Assembly: GCA_028873745.1 (NCBI GenBank)
Contig: JAPPNT010000036.1
Coordinates: 1,732-9,312, forward strand
Direction of reading: 5' to 3'
DNA: 7,581 bases
From: Chloroflexota bacterium
GTDB lineage: Bacteria > Chloroflexota > Dehalococcoidia > Lucifugimonadales > UBA1127
A program made the position numbers and the translations under genes. Under the pieces are notes generated by a model, which was not told the origin of the DNA, searched no databases, and saw nothing but the letters and a program-made list of their open reading frames with translations. Shown piece by piece: positions 1-5,818 of this stretch; position 1 is the stretch's first letter, and every line of letters starts with the position of its first letter.

Positions 1-674
1 TGGCGACCAAGGAGGTCAACCCGTGGCTCGGCGCGGCGTTGCCGGACTACGCGACCGGCCAAGCTGTGCGCTGGCGCGCCCTCGACGACGGGCGGGAGCG
101 GGGCGACCTCAAACGCATCGTCGTGACGGACTACGGGGTGAAGTATAACATCCTGCGCATCCTGGAGCGGAACGGGTGCGAGGTCATCGCGGCGCCGCCG
201 GGGGCGACGGCGGAGGAAATCCTGGGGCTGCGGCCGGACGGGGTGCTGCTGTCGCCGGGGCCGGGCGACCCGGTGCACCTGGACTACGGAGTAGAGACGG
301 CGCGGGCGCTCATCGGGGTGAAGCCGATCATGGGCATCTGCCTAGGGCACCAGGTCATCGCGCGGGCGCTGGGCGGGAACACGTACAAGCTCAAGTTCGG
401 GCACCGGGGGGCGAACCACCCGGTGAAGGAGCTGCACACGGGGCACGTCCACATCACGGCGCAGAACCACGGGTACGCCGTCGACGCGGACGGGCTGCCG
501 CCGGAGCTGGAGATCACGCACGTCAGCCTGAACGACGGCACCGTCGAGGGGCTGCGGCACCGCTCGGCGCCGGTGATCACAATCCAGTACCACTCGGAGG
601 CGTCGCCGGGGCCGCGGGACAACGAGTACCTGTTCGACGCGTTCCTGCGCATGGTGCGGGATGGGCGGACGTAG
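1..674 (+). CDS. carA: Carbamoyl-phosphate synthase small (glutaminase) subunit, C-terminal part
   Basis: CarA hydrolyses glutamine and passes ammonia through a tunnel to CarB for carbamoyl phosphate synthesis in the cytoplasm. The reading frame is open from position 3, so the start and the N-terminal CarA-specific domain lie outside the window. What remains is the linker plus a complete class I glutamine amidotransferase domain. It shows the oxyanion-strand segment LLSPGPGDP, the nucleophile elbow GICLGHQ with the catalytic Cys at 339-341, the TAQNHGYAVD segment, and the catalytic His (591-593) and Glu (597-599) in YHSEASPGP. The His-x-Glu spacer is Ser, where E. coli has Pro. All triad residues are present, so the domain should be active. 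A TTG at 39 is not the start, because conserved-looking sequence continues upstream. carB follows after 57 nt, as expected for a carAB operon. Family assignment is firm. Confidence 0.96.
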   Translation, partial: ATKEVNPWLGAALPDYATGQAVRWRALDDGRERGDLKRIVVTDYGVKYNILRILERNGCEVIAAPPGATAEEILGLRPDGVLLSPGPGDPVHLDYGVETARALIGVKPIMGICLGHQVIARALGGNTYKLKFGHRGANHPVKELHTGHVHITAQNHGYAVDADGLPPELEITHVSLNDGTVEGLRHRSAPVITIQYHSEASPGPRDNEYLFDAFLRMVRDGRT

Positions 675-731
675 ACAGTCATCGCGAATGAGCACGCGGG
701 GCGGGGCGTCCCGCATGGGAAGGACGGCTGG

Positions 732-3700
732 ATGACCGACAAGCCTCAGAAGGTCCTCGTCATAGGCAGCGGGCCCATCGTGATTGGGCAGGCGGCCGAG
801 TTCGACTACGCCGGGGCGCAGGCGTGCAAGGCGCTGCGCGAGGAGGGCGTGACGACAGTGCTCGTCAACTCGAACCCGGCGACGATCATGACGGACGAGG
901 GCATCGCGGACATCGTGCACATCGAGCCGCTGACGCCTGAGGCGCTGGAACGGATCATCGCGCGGGAGCGGCCGGACGGCGTCCTGCCGACGCTGGGCGG
1001 CCAGACGGGGCTGAACCTCGCGGTGCAGCTCGCCGAGCGGGGGATCCTCGAGAAGTATGACGTGCGGCTGCTGGGGACGCCGCTGGACGCGATCCAGCAC
1101 GCGGAGGACCGGGAGCTGTTCCGGCAGCTGCTGCTGGACATCGGCGAGCCGACACCGCCGAGCGCGACGGTGACCACCATAGAGGAGGCGCTCGAGGTCA
1201 AGGGCCGGCTGGGGCTGCCGCTCGTGATCCGGCCGGCGTACACGCTAGGCGGCACGGGCGGGGGCGTGGTGCGCTCCGAGGAGGAGTTCGAGGAGTCGGT
1301 GCGCGCGGGTATTGCGGCCAGCCCGATCAACCAGGTCCTGCTGGAGCGCTCGCTGGAGGGGTGGAAGGAGATCGAGTACGAGGTGATGCGGGACGCCAAC
1401 GACACGTGCATCACCGTGTGCAACATGGAGAACCTGGACCCGATGGGCGTCCACACGGGAGACAGCATCGTCGTGGCGCCGTCGCAGACGCTGAACGACA
1501 AAGAGTACCAACTGCTGCGCACGGCGAGCCTGAAGATCATCCGCGCGCTGGGCATCGAGGGCGGGTGCAACGTGCAGCTCGCGCTGGCGCCGAACGCGGA
1601 CGTGGCGGCGGCGCTGCCGGAGGCGGCGCGGCCCGGGAGCAACCTGGAGTACTACGTCATCGAGGTGAACCCTCGCGTGAGCCGGTCGTCGGCGCTGGCG
1701 TCGAAGGCGACGGGGTACCCCATCGCGCGGGTGGCGGCGAAGATCGCGGTGGGGCGCAGGCTGGACGAGATCCCGAACGCGGTGACGCAGAAGACGGTCG
1801 CGGCCTTCGAGCCGACGCTGGACTACTGCGTGGTCAAGATCCCGCGGTGGCCCTTCGACAAGTTCCCGACGGGCGACCGGGGCATCAACACGCAGATGAA
1901 GGCGACGGGCGAGGTCATGGCCATCGACCGGTCGTTCGAGGCGGCGTTCTCCAAGGCAGTGCGGTCGCTGGAGATCAGCGGGCAGTCGATGCTGTGGGAG
2001 GCGGAGGAGTGGCGCGATCTGAACGACTGGCGCGACCTGCCGCTGTTCCCGGCGACGGACCTGCGGGTGTGGGCGCTGCTCGCGGCCATTCGGCGGGGGG
2101 CGACACCTGAGGAACTGCTGGCGCACACGCGGGTGGACGGGTGGTTCCTGCGCGCGATGGAGCGCATCGTCGCCATGGAGCGGCGGCTGCTGGAGGCGAC
2201 GCAGCCGACGCGGGAGCTGCTGTGGGAGGCCAAGCGGCTCGGGTTCTCCGACCGGCAGATCGCGGCCTTCGGCATCGCGGAGGGGCTGCCGGAGCGGGTG
2301 CGCGCGCTGCGGCAGTCGATGGGCATACGGCCAGTGTACAAGATGGTGGACACGTGCGCGGCGGAGTTTGAGGCGGTGACGCCGTACTACTACAGCACGT
2401 ACGAGGAGGAGAACGAGGCGCTGCCGCTGCAGGGCGAGCGCGCGCTGGTCATCGGCAGCGGGCCGATCCGCATCGGGCAGGGCATCGAGTTCGACTACTG
2501 CTCCGTGCACGCGGCGTGGGCGCTGCAGGAGGAGGGGCTGCAGAGCATCATGGTCAACTCCAACCCGGAGACGGTCTCGACGGACTTCGACACGAGCCAG
2601 CGGCTGTACTTCGAGCCGCTGGACGAGGAGAGCGTGCGGGACGTCATCGAGAACGAGGGGGGCGAGGACGGCGATCTGCCGCCGGCGGTGGTGCAGTTCG
2701 GCGGGCAGACGGCCATCAACCTCTCGCAGCAGCTTGACCAGGCGGGCCTGCCCATCCTCGGCTCCACGGCGGAGGCGATCGACATCGCGTCGGACCGGCG
2801 GCGGTTCGAGGAGTTCATGGCGGGCATCGGGGTGCCGCAGCCGCCGGGCACGGGCGTCACGACCGTCGAGGAGGCGCTGCAGGTGGCGGAGACCATCGGC
2901 TACCCGGTGCTGGTGCGGCCGAGCTACGTGCTGGGCGGGCGGGCGATGCAGATCGTGCAGTCGCCGGACGAGCTGGGGGCGTACTTCGCGGCGGGCGTGC
3001 AGGCCAGCCCCGACCGGCCGGTGCTCGTCGACAAGTATCTCGAGGGGAAGGAGTGCGAGGTCGACGCGGTGTGCGACGGGGAGACGGTCGTCATTCCGGG
3101 CATCATGGAGCACGTCGAGCGGGCGGGCGTCCACAGCGGGGACTCGATGGCCATCTACCCGGGCATCACGATGACGACGGAAGAGGTGGACGTCATCGTC
3201 GACTACGCGGTGCGGATCGCGCGGGGGCTGGGCGTCAGGGGGCTGATGAACATCCAGTTCGTCGTGATGGGCGGCGGGCACTACCGGAGCCCGGGCGACC
3301 CCAGGGGGACGCACTCGGCAGACGTGTACGTGCTGGAGGTCAACCCTCGGGCGAGCCGCACCATCCCGTTCATCAGCAAGGTCACGGGCGTCCCGATGGT
3401 GCAGCTGGCCACCAAGGTCATGCTGGGCCGCACGCTGGAAGAGCTCGGCTACGAGACGGGGCTGTGGCCTCGGCAGCGGCTGGTGGCGGTGAAGGCGCCG
3501 GTCTTCTCCATGTCAAAGCTGGCGGGCGTCGACACGCACCTTGGGCCGGAGATGAAGTCGACGGGCGAGGTGATGGGCGTCGACTACAACTACTCGGCGG
3601 CGATGGCGAAGGCGCTCATCGCGTCGAACATGGCGCTGCGGCCGGAGTGCGGGGTGCTGCTCAGCATCTCCGACAAGGACAAGCAGGACGCCATGAGCCT

Positions 3701-4058
3701 CATCTCGGCGCTGGCGAACGGCGGGCACAAGCTGTACGCCACTGAGGGAACGGCGAACCTCATCCGGAACCTCGGCTTCACGGACGTAGTCGAGGTATCC
3801 AAGCTGTGGGAGGGAAGCCCGAACGTCGTCGACGTGGTGCAGCTCGGCATGGTGGACGCCGTGGTCAACACGCTGTCCGGCAGCGAGGAGGCGCCGATGC
3901 GGGACGGCTTCTACATCCGCCGCGCGGCGGTGGAGCGGCGCATCCCGTGCTTCACCTCGCTGGACACGGCGCGCACGGCGATGGAGGCGGTGCAGGGCGG
4001 GGGGCTGCAGTACACGATTCAACGGCACCAGGACTACCTGGAGAAGGCGGCGGGGTAG
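732..4058 (+). CDS. carB: Carbamoyl-phosphate synthase large subunit
   Basis: CarB makes carbamoyl phosphate from bicarbonate, two ATP and ammonia supplied by CarA. The protein has 1108 residues, against 1073 in E. coli. The first ATP-grasp half covers about residues 1-400, with VIGSGPIVIGQAAEFDY near the N-terminus, RPAYTLGGTGGG, and EVNPR starting at E311. An oligomerisation segment of about 400-560 follows. The second half starts near residue 570 (VIGSGPIRIGQGIEFDY), with RPSYVLGGRAM and EVNPR starting at E869. The MGS-like allosteric domain runs from about 970 to the end and keeps ATEGTA, the Lys of VSKLWEG, and NTLSG. E. coli has NTTSG at the last site, so effector response may differ. 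Two extra loops of about 15 residues each, before the two EVNPR motifs, account for most of the additional length. The ATG at 732 has GGGAAGGA (717-724) 7 nt upstream, and the conserved N-terminus begins at residue 8. No catalytic residue looks lost. Confidence 0.98.
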   Translation: MTDKPQKVLVIGSGPIVIGQAAEFDYAGAQACKALREEGVTTVLVNSNPATIMTDEGIADIVHIEPLTPEALERIIARERPDGVLPTLGGQTGLNLAVQLAERGILEKYDVRLLGTPLDAIQHAEDRELFRQLLLDIGEPTPPSATVTTIEEALEVKGRLGLPLVIRPAYTLGGTGGGVVRSEEEFEESVRAGIAASPINQVLLERSLEGWKEIEYEVMRDANDTCITVCNMENLDPMGVHTGDSIVVAPSQTLNDKEYQLLRTASLKIIRALGIEGGCNVQLALAPNADVAAALPEAARPGSNLEYYVIEVNPRVSRSSALASKATGYPIARVAAKIAVGRRLDEIPNAVTQKTVAAFEPTLDYCVVKIPRWPFDKFPTGDRGINTQMKATGEVMAIDRSFEAAFSKAVRSLEISGQSMLWEAEEWRDLNDWRDLPLFPATDLRVWALLAAIRRGATPEELLAHTRVDGWFLRAMERIVAMERRLLEATQPTRELLWEAKRLGFSDRQIAAFGIAEGLPERVRALRQSMGIRPVYKMVDTCAAEFEAVTPYYYSTYEEENEALPLQGERALVIGSGPIRIGQGIEFDYCSVHAAWALQEEGLQSIMVNSNPETVSTDFDTSQRLYFEPLDEESVRDVIENEGGEDGDLPPAVVQFGGQTAINLSQQLDQAGLPILGSTAEAIDIASDRRRFEEFMAGIGVPQPPGTGVTTVEEALQVAETIGYPVLVRPSYVLGGRAMQIVQSPDELGAYFAAGVQASPDRPVLVDKYLEGKECEVDAVCDGETVVIPGIMEHVERAGVHSGDSMAIYPGITMTTEEVDVIVDYAVRIARGLGVRGLMNIQFVVMGGGHYRSPGDPRGTHSADVYVLEVNPRASRTIPFISKVTGVPMVQLATKVMLGRTLEELGYETGLWPRQRLVAVKAPVFSMSKLAGVDTHLGPEMKSTGEVMGVDYNYSAAMAKALIASNMALRPECGVLLSISDKDKQDAMSLISALANGGHKLYATEGTANLIRNLGFTDVVEVSKLWEGSPNVVDVVQLGMVDAVVNTLSGSEEAPMRDGFYIRRAAVERRIPCFTSLDTARTAMEAVQGGGLQYTIQRHQDYLEKAAG

Positions 4059-4095
4059 GGATCGGCAAGCCCACCAGCAATACCAGACAAGAGAA

Positions 4096-4119
4096 AGAGC
4101 CCCTCGTTGGAGGGGCTCT
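4096..4119. terminator. Bidirectional intrinsic terminator between carB and the methyltransferase gene
   Basis: AGAGCCCCTC (4096-4105) and GAGGGGCTCT (4110-4119) form a perfect 10-bp stem with a GTTG loop. Read on the + strand, the tract after the stem is CTTGCTTC, only moderately T-rich. Read on the minus strand, it is TTCTCTTGTCT, which is better. The hairpin lies in the 83-bp gap between two convergent genes, 37 nt after the carB stop and 22 nt beyond the methyltransferase stop. It is therefore placed to end both transcripts. The tracts are imperfect, so efficiency in either direction is inferred. Confidence 0.85.
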
Positions 4120-4141
4120 CTTGCTTCAGCTTGATTGTCGG

Positions 4142-4957
4142 CTACTTGCGGGTGGCGATGACGGTGAGCCAGTTGCGGGGAACCTTGTCCAGGTCCAGCT
4201 CCTCGAAGGCCTGGCGCGCGCCTATCTGCAGGGCTTCCGAGCCGTACTCGAGGGGGATGCCGGGCATGGCGCCCTCGATGAAGGCCTCGTACTGGCTGAT
4301 GGCGAGGAAGCCGGCGAGGTCCATGGGCGCGGGGCAGAGGTGGGTGCGCGCGACGGAGAAGCCGTTGCTCAGCAGGAGCTCCTCGTACTCCTCCGGCGTC
4401 AACTGCATGCGGGCGGCGACTTTCTCGTGCTTGGGGAACATGCCGTAGTTCGACTTGAGGGCGCGCAGGGACTTGGACATCCAGCGGCGGTAGAACTGCT
4501 CGGACTCGGGCGGGATGCTGCCCTGGAAGAAGGTGGTGTTGAAGGCGAAGGTGCCGCCGGGGCGGAGCGTCGTTGCGACCTCGGAGACGAGCGTCTGCTT
4601 GTCGGGCACCATGTGGATGCCGTTGCAGAACACGACGCCGTCGACGCGGTAATTGACGATGGTGGAGAGGTACTCGGCGCGGCTGTGGATGAACTCGAGG
4701 GCCACGTCGCGGGCGGAGCCGAGCTGCGCCATGGCCTCCTTGATGGCCGAGGCGGACATGTCGATGCCGATGACGAGGCTGTCCCGGGCGCCCTTGATCT
4801 TGTCGACGATGAGGCGGGTAACGGCGCCGGTGCCGCAGGCGAGGTCGACGATCTTCTGGCCGGGATGGAAGTCGACCATGTCGACCAACTGGCGGTTGAC
4901 CACCTGGTAGAACCCCTGCGACGCGAACGGAGCATATGAGAAACGGGAGTCACTCAT
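4142..4957 (-). CDS. Class I SAM-dependent methyltransferase, substrate unknown
   Basis: A soluble protein of 271 residues with the Rossmann-fold methyltransferase signature. Motif I is VDLACGTG at about residues 37-44. The acidic ribose-binding position is D66 in GIDMS. Motif II-like VDGVVFCNGIHMV lies at about 105-117, and the post-motif III strand LRPGGTFAFNT at about 131-141. The remaining C-terminal half (about 142-271) is presumably the substrate-specifying part and holds no motif I recognise. There is no signal peptide or membrane segment. I chose the ATG at 4957-4955 because GAGGTG lies 5 nt upstream. An upstream in-frame start at 5011 would add 18 residues that look non-conserved. 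The gene stands alone, convergent with carB and divergent from the small-gene pair, so context does not name a substrate. UbiE/COQ5-like and small-molecule methyltransferases share these motifs, and I would not choose among them. Confidence 0.9.
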   Translation of the reverse strand: MSDSRFSYAPFASQGFYQVVNRQLVDMVDFHPGQKIVDLACGTGAVTRLIVDKIKGARDSLVIGIDMSASAIKEAMAQLGSARDVALEFIHSRAEYLSTIVNYRVDGVVFCNGIHMVPDKQTLVSEVATTLRPGGTFAFNTTFFQGSIPPESEQFYRRWMSKSLRALKSNYGMFPKHEKVAARMQLTPEEYEELLLSNGFSVARTHLCPAPMDLAGFLAISQYEAFIEGAMPGIPLEYGSEALQIGARQAFEELDLDKVPRNWLTVIATRK

Positions 4958-4962
4958 GTAAA

Positions 4963-4968
4963 CACCTC
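4963..4968 (-). promoter_or_regulatory. Shine-Dalgarno site deciding the methyltransferase start
   Basis: On the minus strand the sequence reads GAGGTG, then TTTAC, then ATG. The 5-nt spacing fixes the start at 4957 rather than the longer in-frame option at 5011. Confidence 0.75.
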
Positions 4969-5099
4969 GGGCTCTCGCCCTCTGATTGTCACCCCTGGCC
5001 GACAGGCACAACGACAGGGTAGCGTGCTAGGGCTTCTCAACCGTTCACCATTGTAATGGCCTTGTCCAGTGAAAGATAGGGGACAACGTTTTCGCCTCG

Positions 5100-5128
5100 T
5101 TGACACCCCGTTAGCGCGTTTCTACACT
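5100..5128 (+). promoter_or_regulatory. Sigma-70-type promoter for the small membrane protein gene
   Basis: A perfect -35 box TTGACA (5100-5105), a 17-nt spacer and TACACT (5123-5128, four of six consensus bases) read rightward. Transcription would begin near 5135, giving a leader of about 75 nt before the GTG start at 5210. The gene at 5210 is the first downstream on this strand. The exact -35 and ideal spacing make this more than chance similarity, although the -10 is imperfect. Confidence 0.6.
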
Positions 5129-5196
5129 TGGATTTCGCCTAGCTGCGCGACTTTGCCAGACCGAGCAGCGCGCCGCAGTCCGCAGCCCGCACAAAA

Positions 5197-5201
5197 TGGA
5201 G
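5197..5201 (+). promoter_or_regulatory. Ribosome binding site for the small membrane protein
   Basis: TGGAG lies 8 nt before the GTG at 5210. It supports the short reading of this gene over a frame opening at 5069, which starts upstream of the -35 box. Confidence 0.55.
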
Positions 5202-5209
5202 CGTCCACC

Positions 5210-5416
5210 GTGTTCGACCCTCGCTACAGGGGCTACAGCTTCACCCTGGGCACGACCAGCAAGATCCTGCTTGGGATCGTGGTGTTCGCGTTCGGGCTGT
5301 TTCTGATCTCGCCCGTTGCCGAGTGGCTGCTGAAGCTGGTCGGGTGGATCGCGATGATCGGGGGCGCGGTGGTCTTCGCGGGCGGAGTCTGGGCGGCGCT
5401 GCGGGACAGGGCGTAG
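5210..5416 (+). CDS. Small hydrophobic protein with two predicted membrane helices
   Basis: I do not recognise the family. From the GTG at 5210 the product has 68 residues: a polar N-terminus (VFDPRYRGYSF), a first hydrophobic helix at about residues 19-37, a short turn, a second helix at about 42-62 rich in Gly, Ala and Val, and a basic tail (RDRA). This is a helical hairpin, probably with both ends in the cytoplasm. The frame stays open back to 5069, but the added 47 residues are low-complexity and polar and begin before the promoter -35, so I rejected them. The next gene starts 7 nt after the stop, so the two are probably cotranscribed and perhaps translationally coupled. Small two-helix proteins of this kind are common and mostly uncharacterised. 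Confidence 0.65.
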   Translation: MFDPRYRGYSFTLGTTSKILLGIVVFAFGLFLISPVAEWLLKLVGWIAMIGGAVVFAGGVWAALRDRA

Positions 5417-5423
5417 CGGCGGC

Positions 5424-5744
5424 ATGACGAACGCTGAGGGCCGCACCGACACGCTCGCGCGCATCACCGTGCGGCTCGACGGGCCGGCGGAGTACCGGGG
5501 GACGGAGATCATCGGCGACCTGCGCGTTATCGCGGAGACGCTGTACTACCCCTTCAAGTTCGTGGGCTTCTGGGACGGGCAGACGGGCAACCACCTCTGC
5601 CCGCAGACGCAGGCCGGCCAATCGTGCCCGCACCCGCCCGGTGACGCGGGGCGCGCCGCGTACGCCTCGACGGTGGAGGAGCGAATGACGGGGGAACTGG
5701 AAGTCCACTTCCCCCACGCCGACCTCTCCATCTTCCTGGGGTAG
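5424..5744 (+). CDS. Hypothetical protein with an HxC-x8-CxH cluster
   Basis: Not recognised. The product is a 106-residue soluble protein without a signal peptide or membrane helix. The N-terminal half (about residues 10-50) alternates like beta strands (ARITVRLDG, EIIGDLRVIAETLYYPF). The centre contains H57-x-C59 and C68-x-H70, a symmetrical set of four possible metal ligands and the only two cysteines in the protein. The C-terminus (GELEVHFPHADLSIFLG) again looks like strand. The ATG at 5424 is preceded only by GGCGGC, a weak ribosome site, but it lies 7 nt after the previous stop, so translational coupling is plausible. No terminator is visible before the tig promoter 20 nt downstream, so read-through into tig is possible. 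Coding status is supported by G/C-rich third positions and protein-like composition, not by homology. Confidence 0.65.
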   Translation: MTNAEGRTDTLARITVRLDGPAEYRGTEIIGDLRVIAETLYYPFKFVGFWDGQTGNHLCPQTQAGQSCPHPPGDAGRAAYASTVEERMTGELEVHFPHADLSIFLG

Positions 5745-5763
5745 CCGTCGACCCCCCTCCTCG

Positions 5764-5791
5764 TTGCCCGTAGCGGCCCCTATGCTATAAT
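5764..5791 (+). promoter_or_regulatory. Extended -10 promoter for tig
   Basis: TGCTATAAT (5783-5791) is a perfect extended -10 element with a consensus TATAAT. TTGCCC (5764-5769) is an acceptable -35, with four of six bases matching at a 16-nt spacing. Transcription would start near 5797-5799, giving a leader of about 20 nt to the TTG at 5819. The promoter sits in the 74-bp gap after the hypothetical gene and would drive tig, probably together with clpP. Confidence 0.8.
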
Positions 5792-5807
5792 TGAATCAAC
5801 CCTCTTG

Positions 5808-5812
5808 TGAGG
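5808..5812 (+). promoter_or_regulatory. Shine-Dalgarno site selecting the TTG start of tig
   Basis: TGAGG lies 6 nt before the TTG at 5819. A GTG at 5807 overlaps this site and would have almost no leader, so it is more likely part of the ribosome binding site than the start codon. Confidence 0.7.
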
Positions 5813-5818
5813 CTGCCG

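Noticed and set aside
696..714. Possible hairpin GCGGG / CCCGC in the carA-carB spacer
   Set aside because: It is only five base pairs with a 9-nt loop in very GC-rich sequence and has no T tract. This is within what chance gives.
2010..2039. Imperfect 18-bp tandem in carB encoding WRDLND then WRDLPL
   Set aside because: It covers barely two short copies within the oligomerisation segment. It is probably a small local duplication without further meaning.
1245..3314. Long minus-strand open frame of 689 codons opposite carB
   Set aside because: It mirrors the carB codons in a high-GC gene, is dominated by Arg, His, Leu and Val, and shows no recognisable motif or ribosome site. CarB on the other strand is unambiguous.
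732..4058. Internal similarity between the two halves of carB
   Set aside because: This is the ancient duplication typical of all CarB proteins, not a recent repeat.
3806..4939. Plus-strand open frame from inside carB across the terminator and opposite the methyltransferase
   Set aside because: It is out of frame with carB, crosses a strong hairpin, and its translation is Gly/Ala/Arg-rich and then antisense to a clear methyltransferase.
4958..5011. 18-residue N-terminal extension of the methyltransferase
   Set aside because: The downstream ATG at 4957 has GAGGTG 5 nt before it; the upstream option does not have an equally good site.
5050..5055. TACAAT on the minus strand as a methyltransferase promoter -10
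   Set aside because: No acceptable -35 box is found 16-18 nt upstream, so I did not list it as a promoter.
5069..5209. N-terminal extension of the small membrane protein from a GTG at 5069
   Set aside because: This start lies upstream of the TTGACA -35 box, has no ribosome site, and adds polar non-conserved-looking sequence.
5807..5818. GTG at 5807 as the start of trigger factor
   Set aside because: It overlaps the Shine-Dalgarno site of the TTG at 5819, lies about 9 nt from the predicted transcript start, and shifts the ribosome-binding signature away from its usual residue number.
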